A model generated the notes under the pieces. It saw only the letters and a list, made by a program, of their open reading frames with translations. It was not told the origin of the DNA and made no database searches. Source: Candidatus Nitrososphaera evergladensis SR1 (lineage in GTDB: Archaea; Thermoproteota; Nitrososphaeria; Nitrososphaerales; Nitrososphaeraceae). From it: 64,000 nt of DNA. Positions 25,510 through 33,369 of this stretch are shown here, in pieces (the stretch's first letter is position 1; the number at the start of each line of letters is the position of its first letter). The stretch is from NCBI RefSeq assembly GCF_000730285.1, contig NZ_CP007174.1, positions 1,860,001-1,924,000 of the forward strand, given 5' to 3'. Made by a program: the position numbers and the translations under genes.

Positions 25510-26028
25510 CTAGAGCAGGGAATCATCGTGCAGCCTGTCAAGGAGGGGAGTGAGAAATTCCTTGACCTCTTTTTCGCCTAGCGTAATGTTGCCGGCGATG
25601 CCGATTGCCACAGACAGCATGTTGCGGTCTTCCCTTGCGGTGTAGACCCTTGCGCCGTAAATCGACAGCTCTTTTGCGTTTCTGGCAAGCCAGTCCTTCC
25701 AGAATCTTGTCCGGACAAGGTTTGCGTCAAGTGATGCAATTGCATGGTCGATGCCAATGCCCTCTTCGTGGTCAAGGAGGTCGAGCTTGGTCATCGGGAC
25801 AAGTAGCGTGCCCTGTGACACCTGCTCGTGGTTCTTGTTCATCTTTTCTATTGCGTCATCGTTGTCAATCTCTTCATCCTCTGATTCCGTGCTTTTGTTA
25901 TAATGCGGGAAAAAATAACCGGCAAGCGTCCCTTTGTTGTCGTAGACCTTGTAATACGTATAATCGTATTCTATCTTCCACTTGATTTTTTCTTTGCCCA
26001 CGATACTTTTGCAGCTGTGTGTGTACAC
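25510..26028 (-). CDS. Hypothetical protein, 172 aa
   Basis: Soluble, acidic in its middle (STESEDEEIDNDDAIEK), predicted alpha/beta, not recognised. The frame opens with GTG at 26028; an internal GTG near 25998 (VGKEKIKWKIEY) is an alternative without the Cys-containing first ten residues. It is transcribed leftward ahead of the Trm112-methyltransferase gene, which has its own TATA-like element near 25500-25511 (in the stop region of this gene). Confidence 0.65.
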   Translation of the reverse strand: MYTHSCKSIVGKEKIKWKIEYDYTYYKVYDNKGTLAGYFFPHYNKSTESEDEEIDNDDAIEKMNKNHEQVSQGTLLVPMTKLDLLDHEEGIGIDHAIASLDANLVRTRFWKDWLARNAKELSIYGARVYTAREDRNMLSVAIGIAGNITLGEKEVKEFLTPLLDRLHDDSLL

Positions 26029-26053
26029 GCAAGCGCGTATTTGTACGCTATGA

Positions 26054-26626
26054 TTATTTCTTGGACGCCATTCTCTTGTACACGATGATGGATACTACGC
26101 CGCCTGCGGCGACTACAATGTACATGACTGTCACCATTGCGTCTGACATGGGATCTGCAGGCTTTTCCGCAGTGACGACCACGACAAGGGCGTGCGAGTC
26201 GGCCTGCACGCTTGACTGACCTGAAGCAGCGGTAACGGTAAAGGGATACTCGGCGTCCTTTAGTATCTCTGGAGGCAGGGTAACTATCAGCGGCACCTCT
26301 GCCTTGAGCTTGCCAGTTGCAGGGTCAAGGGTCGCCTGCTCGGGCAGCGCGTTGCCAAGCCGGAAAAATTCTCTTCCCTTTTCAAAGGTGATATTCGTTA
26401 TCTTCATGCTGTCTGCACCCGTGCCGTACACGACTATGTTCTTGACGGCGCTTTCGCCGGGCTTGACCTTGAGTATTGGCGCGTTTACTTCTATGCTCAT
26501 CCCTGATTGAGCATATGCGGCCGTGTTTGCTGCCGCCGGGACTGCAAGGGCGGCAGCTCCAAGGACAAAAGCTGCGCACAAAAGCACAACTATGCTCTGC
26601 GTCGCCATCCTCCTCCTCATCATCAT
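26054..26626 (-). CDS. Exported, C-terminally anchored protein
   Basis: About 190 residues with a signal peptide (MMMRRRMATQSIVVLLCAAF to about SAAYAQ) and a C-terminal transmembrane helix (AMVTVMYIVVAAGGVVSIIVY) followed by Lys/Arg. The region between is beta-rich and carries EVNAPILKVKPGESAVKNI, like an Ig-like envelope domain. An ATG at 26650 also opens the frame, but the TATA-like AGTTAAAATACC (reverse, near 26657-26668) predicts a transcript start near 26636, so ATG 26626 is preferred. Likely faces outside with a short cytoplasmic tail. Confidence 0.75.
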   Translation of the reverse strand: MMMRRRMATQSIVVLLCAAFVLGAAALAVPAAANTAAYAQSGMSIEVNAPILKVKPGESAVKNIVVYGTGADSMKITNITFEKGREFFRLGNALPEQATLDPATGKLKAEVPLIVTLPPEILKDAEYPFTVTAASGQSSVQADSHALVVVVTAEKPADPMSDAMVTVMYIVVAAGGVVSIIVYKRMASKK

Positions 26627-26797
26627 GTCCAGCGATGATATGCTTTGCATCGTGGGGTATTTTAACTGAAAACTTGTCCGGGGCCCATGATGCCATAGTC
26701 AAGATGGAAAGAGTTGCCCGAAAACTAGGCAGAAGGCACCGGCTACAGTTGTCTATGATGCCAAAACCCATTTTCCAGTCAAAAGTTAGGCAAATAA

Positions 26798-26824
26798 GTA
26801 TATCTGGATGGTGTTATGTACCAT
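26798..26824 (+). promoter_or_regulatory. TATA box and ATGGT-N7-ACCAT repeat before an Lrp-type gene
   Basis: AAGTATATC (26798-26803 core) is the probable TATA box. ATGGT (26808-26812) and ACCAT (26820-26824) form an inverted repeat with 7-nt spacing between it and the TTG start at 26830. Operators in this position usually belong to autoregulating repressors; the Lrp-type product itself is the obvious candidate. Confidence 0.45.
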
Positions 26825-26829
26825 AGTGG

Positions 26830-27330
26830 TTGAGGAAAAACACCAAAACTATCCTTACACGTGACCTGAATAACAAATCCCTGGTAAGAATAGACGAGCT
26901 AGACCTCAAGATAATCAGCCTGCTGGTATCCGGACGTGACAACAAGCAAATCTCAAAAGAGCTAAAGGTGCCGCTGAGCACGGTCCAGCGCAGGACGAGG
27001 ATGATACTTGCAAAAGACATCGTTAAAAACAAGATAGAGCCCAACTACAAGAAACTTGGCTACAACAAGGGCATGATTCACGCAAGCGTCAAGAGTAGCG
27101 ATGTGTCCCTGGCTGCGCAAAAGCTGGCAGAAATCGACGGGATAATCTCAGTTGCGGTCCACCTGGGCACCTCTGACATAGTGGCAGAGTTCGTCTATGG
27201 CGATAGCACTGACGTTCTTGAGACCATCTCGAAAATATGGAACATCGAGGGCATTGACCGCGTCACGTGGTCGCAAGAAGTATACGCGGTGCCTGTTCAC
27301 AACAAGAACGTGATTTCCGCGCTGCCGTGA
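26830..27330 (+). CDS. Lrp/AsnC-family transcriptional regulator
   Basis: 166 residues. The N-terminal HTH (ELDLKIISLLVSGRDNKQIS, VPLSTVQRRTRMIL) is followed by a RAM-like effector domain (GMIHASVKSSDVSLAAQKL, VAEFVYGD). This is a thaumarchaeal-type Lrp member. The start is TTG 26830 behind its promoter. The following gene is a related regulator in the same direction, 109 nt downstream. Confidence 0.85.
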   Translation: MRKNTKTILTRDLNNKSLVRIDELDLKIISLLVSGRDNKQISKELKVPLSTVQRRTRMILAKDIVKNKIEPNYKKLGYNKGMIHASVKSSDVSLAAQKLAEIDGIISVAVHLGTSDIVAEFVYGDSTDVLETISKIWNIEGIDRVTWSQEVYAVPVHNKNVISALP

Positions 27331-27439
27331 AGAACGTTGCATCTGTTGACCTGTTGTAGCTAGCCAGTTGACATATGGTATCAGATACAACAAAGATTTA
27401 ATACTTATGCATTTTAAATGGTTTACTATCTGACATAAA

Positions 27440-27967
27440 ATGTCAAACGTGGGGAAGAATCGCAATTTTGTATCTCAACAATCGGACCAAGTGGGAAAGC
27501 TTGTGCTAGATGACCTCGATATTGGCATAATCAAGGAGATGATAAAGGATGCCGAAGTCAAGAGCACATTTCTTGCAAGCAAATACGATAGCCCGCTTTC
27601 AACCATTCAGAGAAGACGTGCCAAGCTAGAACATACGATACTGAAAAAGAAATACTACATAAACATAAGCATGTTTCACTGGCGGAGGGCCGACCTGATG
27701 ATCTCTGTAGACGGGGATTGCGGCGAAGCAGTATCGGAGCTTTTGCGCAACTTTGGCAAGAACATTATCAGCACGTCGTTGAGAATCGGCGACCCTCAGG
27801 CAAATATCGTGGCTACCGTGTTCTACAGGGACTCGCGGGAGCTGCTCAACCTGATGGACGGGATAAGATCCATTTCTTCCGCAAGGTGCGTGAAATGGTC
27901 TGAAGTCGTAAGAGACTTTGGACCAACCGATGCCGGCATCGAAACCATTCTTTCGTCCCAGACCTGA
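27440..27967 (+). CDS. Lrp/AsnC-like regulator, second copy
   Basis: 175 residues with the same layout as the preceding gene: HTH (LDDLDIGIIKEMIKDAEVKS, DSPLSTIQRRRAKLE) and a C-terminal RAM-like part (RADLMISVDGDCGEAVSEL, NIVATVFYRDSRELL). It differs enough to be an old duplicate. The ATG at 27440 is preceded by a TATA-like TTTTAAAT near 27412-27419. The DNA target is unknown. Confidence 0.8.
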   Translation: MSNVGKNRNFVSQQSDQVGKLVLDDLDIGIIKEMIKDAEVKSTFLASKYDSPLSTIQRRRAKLEHTILKKKYYINISMFHWRRADLMISVDGDCGEAVSELLRNFGKNIISTSLRIGDPQANIVATVFYRDSRELLNLMDGIRSISSARCVKWSEVVRDFGPTDAGIETILSSQT

Positions 27968-28052
27968 GTATGTGCGTATACTGCCCTACGTGGAAAAAAT
28001 CGATCATGAGGAGCGGTCATAGCTTAAATTAGCCCTACGACCACTCCGCTCC

Positions 28053-28385
28053 ATGTCTGAAGCACAACCAAGCACACCGCAGGATTCAAGCGCTCCACAG
28101 GGTTCGAGAGATGGACCACATGACACAATCTACATCGGCAAAAAACCGCTCATGGCATACGTCACCTCGACGCTCATCCAGCTGGCAAACCAGCCGAAGG
28201 TGACGATAAAAGCAAGGGGATTGAGCATCGGCAGGGCTGTAGACGTGTCGCAGATCACGATCAAGAGGATGGAAAGCGCAGGCTACAAGATAGGCGACGT
28301 AAGGATAGGCTCCGAGACTGTCAAGTCGGAGGACGGAAGGACGCGCAACGTTTCAACGATTGAAATCGAGATCAGAAAGGCCTGA
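28053..28385 (+). CDS. alba: Alba, archaeal DNA/RNA-binding chromatin protein
   Basis: 110 residues. After a Ser/Pro/Gln-rich 25-residue leader the Alba core follows: TIYIGKKPLMAYVTSTLIQL, KARGLSIGRAVDVSQITIKR and a C-terminal beta strand. The Lys pair in IGKKPLMAY that is acetylated or interacts with DNA in crenarchaea is present. Alba dimers coat DNA and RNA. TATA-like CTTAAATTAG lies near 28023-28032, so the ATG at 28053 is close to leaderless. Confidence 0.95.
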   Translation: MSEAQPSTPQDSSAPQGSRDGPHDTIYIGKKPLMAYVTSTLIQLANQPKVTIKARGLSIGRAVDVSQITIKRMESAGYKIGDVRIGSETVKSEDGRTRNVSTIEIEIRKA

Positions 28386-28449
28386 GCCGGCCGTACGAGT
28401 TCTTTTTCCACTTTTTATATGGGCATTAATCTAACGTGAGCGGCAGAGC

Positions 28450-29064
28450 ATGGGAAGAACCGCCGTCCTGTACCTTGCACACCTAAACCCTGTGACAAAG
28501 GCACACGAGTCGATAATATCCTCTCTGCTAGAGCGCGACTACTCTGTCTATGTCTTTCCCGTGCGCTTTATCAAAGACAACAGGGAAATAAACACCAAGA
28601 GCTTTCCGTTTTCGTTTGAGCAGCGCAAGGAAATGGTCGAGGCGTTGTTTGGCAACTCTGTCACGGTCCTGCCAGACTATACCTTCTACGCTCCTTTTGC
28701 GAAATACCTGCCTCCTCTTCTTTCCTCAAAATCGTGGGAACTACGCAACCAGATAGTGTCGCACGTAAAGGAGGGCAAGTTTGTGTCCTACACAGGCGAC
28801 AAGGCCGAGCGCCTTATGCTCAAGATCTACAGGCTAAACCCGCTGAAGGCCGACAGGCTTGAAATATCGGCAACATCGGTCAAGGAGATGCTCTACAGGG
28901 AAGCACGTGAGGGCGACCGTGGAGAGTGGCGCCAAATGGTGCCCCCACAGGTGGTTGACGCGATAGAGCGCAACTGGTCCGTGGTGGAAAAGTTTGCAAG
29001 AGAACAAGACGATGCAACGATGCGCGTCATGGGCATGAAGTTTCCACGGGAAGGCTACAAGTAA
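28450..29064 (+). CDS. Nucleotidyltransferase (nicotinamide/phosphopantetheine adenylyltransferase-like)
   Basis: 204 residues of the HIGH-type nucleotidyltransferase fold: LYLAHLNPVTKAHESII (T/H-x-G-H-like loop with NPVTKAH) and LEISATSVKEMLYREA (ISxTxxR-like). They transfer AMP or CMP to nicotinamide mononucleotide, pantetheine phosphate or similar. Which substrate is used here I cannot say. The start ATG at 28450 lies after a TATA-like CTTTTTATATGGG (28411-28421). Confidence 0.8.
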   Translation: MGRTAVLYLAHLNPVTKAHESIISSLLERDYSVYVFPVRFIKDNREINTKSFPFSFEQRKEMVEALFGNSVTVLPDYTFYAPFAKYLPPLLSSKSWELRNQIVSHVKEGKFVSYTGDKAERLMLKIYRLNPLKADRLEISATSVKEMLYREAREGDRGEWRQMVPPQVVDAIERNWSVVEKFAREQDDATMRVMGMKFPREGYK

Positions 29065-29105
29065 GTAGGATTTTTATAAGCCACCAAGAAATCGCCAAGT
29101 AAGAA

Positions 29106-30023
29106 ATGAAGGAAAAGGGCGGCGAGTTCATATGGTTTGACGGCAAGTTTGTCAAGTGGGAAGACGCCAAGGTCCCAGTCTTTACGCACGCGTTGCACTA
29201 TGGCACGGCCGTCTTTGAGGGCATCCGCGGCTACAGCTCCAATGACAACGTGTTTGTCTTTCGCCTGCAGGAGCACATGGAGCGCCTCCACCGCTCGGCA
29301 AACGTCTACTCCCTTACCCTCAAGCACTCGGCAGAAGAGTTGAGCGATGCAACTGTCGAGCTGTTGAAAAAGAACAGGATGAGAGAATCTGTATACATAC
29401 GGCCGCTTACGTTCGTGGGTCTGCACGGAATCGACCTCAACGTCACCAAAGACTCGCCCACCCATACCATCATAGTCGCATTCCCGTTTGCAAAATACTT
29501 CAAGGGCGATGGCCTCAAGGTCCGCGTCTCGTCGTGGAGGCGCATAAGCGACCAGACGACGCCCCCGCTTGCCAAGGCGGCAGGCAACTACCTGAACTCG
29601 GTGCTTGCCACGCAGGAATGCAGGCGTGATGGCTACGACGAGTCGATACTGCTTGACATCGCCGGCAACGTAAGCGAAGCTTCCGGCGAAAACATCTTTG
29701 TCGTACGAAAAGACAAGATCTATACGCCGTACTTTGCAGATTCTGCCCTTGAAGGCATCACGCGCGAGTCTGCCATCACCATCGCCAGGGGCATGGGATA
29801 CTCTGTCATCGAGCGCCCCATACCGAGGGCAGAGCTTTACATGGCCGACGAGATCTTTCTCACCGGGACTGCAGCCGAAATTGTTCCCGTCACAAGCGTT
29901 GACGGCCACGCAATAGGCACGGGCAAGGAAGGGCCCGTGTCAAAGAGCATAAGACAAACATATGAGAAGGTTGTAACCGGTGGCGTTAAAGAGTACGCGG
30001 GCTGGTTAACACCTGTATGGTAG
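29106..30023 (+). CDS. ilvE: Branched-chain amino acid aminotransferase (class IV)
   Basis: 305 residues; PLP-dependent transaminase for the last step of Leu, Ile and Val synthesis. Visible are VPVFTHALHYGTAVFEGIRG, the PLP Lys in KAAGNYLNSVLA, EASGENIFVVRKDKIYTP and the C-terminal GTAAEIVPVTSVDG, the complete IlvE signature set. It is followed by a 7-nt overlap with a Gfo/Idh dehydrogenase gene; whether this is a shared operon or chance is open. LeuC and LeuD occur at 45.7-47.7 kb. The ATG at 29106 is preceded by TTTTTATAAG (29070-29079). Confidence 0.95.
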   Translation: MKEKGGEFIWFDGKFVKWEDAKVPVFTHALHYGTAVFEGIRGYSSNDNVFVFRLQEHMERLHRSANVYSLTLKHSAEELSDATVELLKKNRMRESVYIRPLTFVGLHGIDLNVTKDSPTHTIIVAFPFAKYFKGDGLKVRVSSWRRISDQTTPPLAKAAGNYLNSVLATQECRRDGYDESILLDIAGNVSEASGENIFVVRKDKIYTPYFADSALEGITRESAITIARGMGYSVIERPIPRAELYMADEIFLTGTAAEIVPVTSVDGHAIGTGKEGPVSKSIRQTYEKVVTGGVKEYAGWLTPVW

Positions 30024-30976
30024 AGAACAATAGTAGCAATTCAAAAATCGCAGTAATAGGCGTTGGGGGGTGGGGCAAGAACCACGCCCGCGTCCTTGGG
30101 GAGCTTGGAGTCCTTGGCGCCGTGTGCGATTTTGACGCTGCCAGGGCTAAGGAGATAGCTTCCAAGCACAATGCGGCGCCGTATTCGTCGGTGGACGAGA
30201 TGCTTGAGAAGGAGCGCCTTGACGCCTGCCTCGTCTGCACGCCGACCAGGACGCACTCGGCAGTCGCCAAGAAGGTCATCGACCAGGGCCTGCACGCGTT
30301 CGTGGAAAAGCCCCTCTCGTTTTCATCGCAAGAATGCGACGAGATGACGGAACTAGCCAGGAAAAAGCGCGTCACGCTTACGTGCGGCTATATCGAGCGC
30401 TTTAACCCTGCGGTGAGCGAGACAAAAAAGATGATAGCTGACAAAAAGTGCGGCGACCTTCTCATGCTAGAGTTCCACCGCGAAAACCGTATGCCTCCAA
30501 AGATAAAGGACGTGGGCATCATATTTGACACCGCGGTCCACGACATCGACACGGCGATGTTCCTCTTTGACGCAAGGCCAAACGTCGTCTTTGCGAGGGC
30601 TGGCAGGCACGTGCACGAGTTTGAAGACTTTGCCACCCTCATGCTGGGCTTTGCAAACCAGAGAGTCGCAATCATCTCTGTGAACTGGCTCACGCCAAAG
30701 AAGGTGCGCACGTTCAGCGCGGTCTGCACAGACGGGATAATCTCGGGCAACTTTATCTCTCAGGAGATCAAGATAGACAACGCCGGCGAGACGGTCGCGC
30801 CAAGGTTGCCGTTTCAAGAGCCGCTGACGCTTGAACTGAAGAGCTTTATCGCGGCAGTGCAGGGCAAAGAGAACTCGGCCGTCTCTGCAAGGGACGCCAC
30901 AAACGTCACCAAGGTGGCAGAAGCAGCGCTTTTATCAAGCGAGACTGGCTCTCCAATATACCTGGATCTGAAATAA
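30017..30976 (+). CDS. Gfo/Idh/MocA-family oxidoreductase (WbpB/WlbA-like)
   Basis: 319 residues. The Rossmann motif IAVIGVGGWGKNHARVLGEL is at the start, EKPLSFSSQECDEM marks the catalytic EKP region, and IFDTAVHDIDTAMFLFD fits the C-terminal alpha/beta domain. With the next two genes (Trm112-like zinc ribbon and a hexapeptide acyltransferase) it resembles the WbpB-WbpD pair that makes UDP-2,3-diacetamido-sugars for surface glycans. NAD(H)-linked dehydrogenation of a nucleotide sugar is inferred. Confidence 0.85.
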   Translation: MVENNSSNSKIAVIGVGGWGKNHARVLGELGVLGAVCDFDAARAKEIASKHNAAPYSSVDEMLEKERLDACLVCTPTRTHSAVAKKVIDQGLHAFVEKPLSFSSQECDEMTELARKKRVTLTCGYIERFNPAVSETKKMIADKKCGDLLMLEFHRENRMPPKIKDVGIIFDTAVHDIDTAMFLFDARPNVVFARAGRHVHEFEDFATLMLGFANQRVAIISVNWLTPKKVRTFSAVCTDGIISGNFISQEIKIDNAGETVAPRLPFQEPLTLELKSFIAAVQGKENSAVSARDATNVTKVAEAALLSSETGSPIYLDLK

Positions 30977-30981
30977 GAAAA

Positions 30982-31254
30982 ATGAAGCGCTCGATGCTTG
31001 ACATACTGCAGTGCCCGATAGACAGGCACTATCCTCTGGAGCTTTTCGAGATCGAGGTCGCCGGCGACGGCGAAATAAGGGAAGGCGTGCTTGCCTGCGC
31101 CAAGTGCGGGCGGTACTACCCCATAATGGAAGAGATACCCGTCATGCTGCCGGACGAGTTGCGCAACAAAGAGCGCGATGTGGGCTTTTTGCAGAGGTGG
31201 CAGGCCAAGATCCCCGAGAAAATTTTAAGGCAAGGAAACCCGTGGCATCTATAG
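30982..31254 (+). CDS. Trm112-family small zinc-binding protein
   Basis: 90 residues: MLDILQCPIDRHYPLELFEI at the start, a Cys-x2-Cys in LACAKCGRYYPIMEEIPVM, with the first Cys in LQCP. Trm112 proteins activate methyltransferases. Here it sits between the dehydrogenase and the acyltransferase, 5 nt from each neighbour, so it belongs to that transcript. A general translation role cannot be excluded. Confidence 0.8.
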   Translation: MKRSMLDILQCPIDRHYPLELFEIEVAGDGEIREGVLACAKCGRYYPIMEEIPVMLPDELRNKERDVGFLQRWQAKIPEKILRQGNPWHL

Positions 31255-31258
31255 AAAT

Positions 31259-31792
31259 ATGGCCAAGGCCAAGAAAAAAATCTACAGAAACGTCGCTGGC
31301 GTGAGAAACCAGGTTGACAAGAGTGCGAAAATAGGCAAGAACACCAGGATATGGCACTTTGCGTACGTTGGCGCCAAGACAGTCGTAGGCGACAACGTCA
31401 AGATAGGCTCCCTTGCCCACGTCGACTATGGAGTAAAGATTGGAAACAACGTCAAGATTGAAGGCATGGTATACATCCCACCGCTTACCGTGATTGGAAA
31501 CGACGTCTTTATTGGCCCCGGCGCGACCTTTACAAACGACCCTTACCCCATGAGCCCCAAGATGATTGGCGTGATAGTGGAGGATGGCGCAATAATCGGC
31601 GCCCGCTCTGTCGTGAGGCCGGGCGTGCGAATAGGCAAGAACAGCGTGGTGGCGATGGGCTCTGTAGTGACAAGGGACGTGCCTGCCGAGACGGTGGTGA
31701 TGGGCGTTCCTGCAAGAATAGCGTACACGCGGCAGGATTACGACCACAAAAAGAAAGAATGGGAAGAAGGGTCTCCTTCTCCTTCTTCCTAG
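31259..31792 (+). CDS. Left-handed beta-helix acyltransferase (WbpD/WlbB-like)
   Basis: 177 residues of hexapeptide repeats (VVGDNVKIGSLAHVDYGVKI, VIGNDVFIGPGATF, VRPGVRIGKNSVVAMGSVV) with PMSPKM and GVPARIAYTR, matching sugar N-acetyltransferases that use acetyl-CoA. It is last in the set with the Gfo/Idh and Trm112-like genes and overlaps the convergent dehydrogenase by 4 nt. An amino-sugar for surface glycans or archaellin/S-layer glycosylation is the likely substrate (inference). Confidence 0.88.
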   Translation: MAKAKKKIYRNVAGVRNQVDKSAKIGKNTRIWHFAYVGAKTVVGDNVKIGSLAHVDYGVKIGNNVKIEGMVYIPPLTVIGNDVFIGPGATFTNDPYPMSPKMIGVIVEDGAIIGARSVVRPGVRIGKNSVVAMGSVVTRDVPAETVVMGVPARIAYTRQDYDHKKKEWEEGSPSPSS

Positions 31793-32790
31793 CGCCGCTT
31801 GGCCGGCGGGTTCACCAAAAATTTTGGGTCCGGCTCTTTTCCTTCCGCAAGGACGTCAAGGATGCTCTTTGCGGCAACTTCGGCCATCTTGGACCTTGTC
31901 ATGCGGTCGGCGCTTCCAATGTGCGGTAAAAGCACGACGTTTTTCATGGCAAGGAGCGGGCTTTTTCCTCCCAGCGGCTCTTTTTCAAACACGTCAAGGC
32001 CCGCGCCGGCTATGATGCCTTTTTTCAAGGCGGCGGCAAGGTCTCGCTCGTTTACCACTGCGCCCCTTGCTGTGTTTATAAAAAATGCGGTCCTCTTCAT
32101 CTTTTGCAGGCGCTCGCTGTTGACAAGGTGTCTGCTTGCGTCGTTTAAAGTGGTGTGTATAGTGACAAAGTCGCTTTGCGCCAGCAAATAGTCAAGGTCG
32201 GCGTACCTGGCGCCAAGCTCTTGCTCGGCCGCTTCGTTGCGCCTGCGGCTATGGTACAGTATCTCCATGCCAAAGCCTCTTGCGCGCCGCGCTACTGCAG
32301 AGCCTATCTTGCCAAGGCCGACGATGCCGATGGTGGCACCGTGCACGTTCTGGCCGAGGAGCAGGTCAGGCATCCACCCTACCTTCCACTTTTTCTGCCT
32401 GACCATCCTGTCGCCTGCAACGACATTGCGCGCGCAGGCAAGAATGAGCGCAAAGGTGATGTCGGCAGTCGCTTCTGCAAGGATGTCTGATGTGTACGTG
32501 ACATAGATGCCCCGCTTTGTAGCCTCTGCTACGTCGATGTGCTCAAAGCCGGTGCTGTACGAGCTGATTATCTTTAGCTGCGGACCCGCTGCGTCCATGA
32601 CCTCTTTGTCTATCTTGTCTGAAAGCATACAGAGAATGGCATCCTTGCCGGCGACGTTTTTCAAGATCTCTTTTCTTGTGGGCGGTTCTTGTCTCTTGTG
32701 CAGCGTCACGTCAAATTCCTGAAGCATTTCCAGAGCGGGTCCGGGAAGCTTCCTTGTGATGTAAACCTTGTTGTTTCCCACGTGTGCCAT
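31789..32790 (-). CDS. D-isomer-specific 2-hydroxyacid dehydrogenase (glyoxylate reductase-like)
   Basis: About 333 residues. The NAD motif GIVGLGKIGSAVARRARGF, the catalytic Arg in FINTARGAVVNERDL, Glu in FEKEPL and His in LLPHIGSADRMTR make a complete D-2-hydroxyacid dehydrogenase, of glyoxylate/hydroxypyruvate reductase type. An upstream start at 32829 adds 13 residues; the ATG at 32790 is favoured because AT-rich TATA-like sequence lies just upstream on the reverse strand (32797-32818). In ammonia oxidisers such an enzyme may serve glyoxylate or serine metabolism; substrate inferred. Confidence 0.88.
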   Translation of the reverse strand: MAHVGNNKVYITRKLPGPALEMLQEFDVTLHKRQEPPTRKEILKNVAGKDAILCMLSDKIDKEVMDAAGPQLKIISSYSTGFEHIDVAEATKRGIYVTYTSDILAEATADITFALILACARNVVAGDRMVRQKKWKVGWMPDLLLGQNVHGATIGIVGLGKIGSAVARRARGFGMEILYHSRRRNEAAEQELGARYADLDYLLAQSDFVTIHTTLNDASRHLVNSERLQKMKRTAFFINTARGAVVNERDLAAALKKGIIAGAGLDVFEKEPLGGKSPLLAMKNVVLLPHIGSADRMTRSKMAEVAAKSILDVLAEGKEPDPKFLVNPPAKRR

Positions 32791-32951
32791 TGCGGCCAAT
32801 ATGTTATGAATTTTAGGGTGAAAGCACACGCTAACTGTGTTAGTTATATTATCTATTGGCGCGGGACTGTATGCACGTCACTATCTGAAGGCGAATACTT
32901 GGCGCACATAAATCATTTATTTCTTGAATGTGACATTTAGTCTAAGAATTT

Positions 32952-33137
32952 ATGCCAAAATCAAGCAAGGCAGACACCATCGCTGCTGTTCTTGAAGCGC
33001 ATATGCACTCGATGCGCCTTATGCACGATGTCATTGTAGAAAACAACAAAATACTCAAGGACATATCCAAAAAACTGGACGCTGTAAACGACGACCTTCA
33101 TGCGCTCGTACGTAATTTAGAGACAAAAGGGATATAG
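32952..33137 (+). CDS. Small helical (coiled-coil) protein
   Basis: 61 residues, continuous amphipathic helix (ADTIAAVLEAHMHSMRLMHD, LKDISKKLDAVNDDL). It starts with ATG behind an AT-rich stretch (CATTTATTTC near 32917-32926). No homologue recognised. Length and composition make a real small gene likely but not certain. Confidence 0.55.
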   Translation: MPKSSKADTIAAVLEAHMHSMRLMHDVIVENNKILKDISKKLDAVNDDLHALVRNLETKGI

Positions 33138-33238
33138 GATGTACGCCTAGTTTTTCTGCAAGTCTCTTTGCCTATCTTGCAGCGATTTTTTCTTGTACGC
33201 GTTGATTTCGGTCTTTACACAAAGGATGTGAAAAGTAG

Positions 33239-33338
33239 TAGCCCGGCCCAGATTCGAACTGGGGTCAAGGGCTCCAAAGGCCCCTATGCTTGGCCACTAC
33301 ATTCGGCGGGAGCGTGTATATGTTCCCTCCACCGGGCT
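33239..33338 (-). tRNA. tRNA-Gln (anticodon TTG) with a 27-nt intron in the D arm
   Basis: On the reverse strand: acceptor AGCCCGG (33338-33332) pairs with CCGGGCT (33246-33240), T8, anticodon stem GGGGC/GCCCT with loop CTTTGGA (anticodon TTG), T arm CCCAG-TTCGAAT-CTGGG, discriminator A at 33239, no encoded CCA. Between bases 10 and 11 there are 27 extra bases (33328-33302). Removing them restores a normal D arm (GTG/CAT with one G-T). The junctions fit a bulge-helix-bulge: bulges GGA and AAT, central pairs CGGT/GCCG, inner stem GGGA/TCCC. Mature length 73. Confidence 0.88.
33302..33328 (-). other. Non-canonical archaeal tRNA intron (between bases 10 and 11)
   Basis: This is the 27-nt insertion of tRNA-Gln. 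Its ends lie in two 3-nt bulges around a 4-bp helix, as required by the archaeal splicing endonuclease, followed by GGGA/TCCC and a 12-nt loop. Cuts after the second base of each bulge give the intronless tRNA. No outer helix is visible, so it is of the relaxed type. Confidence 0.8.
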
Positions 33339-33369
33339 TCCGGGCGTAGTTCCATTTTCTTTTGGGTCC

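Noticed and set aside
29055-29909. 284-codon reverse frame opposite the ilvE gene
   Set aside because: Shadow of the well-supported aminotransferase; composition reflects complementary codons.
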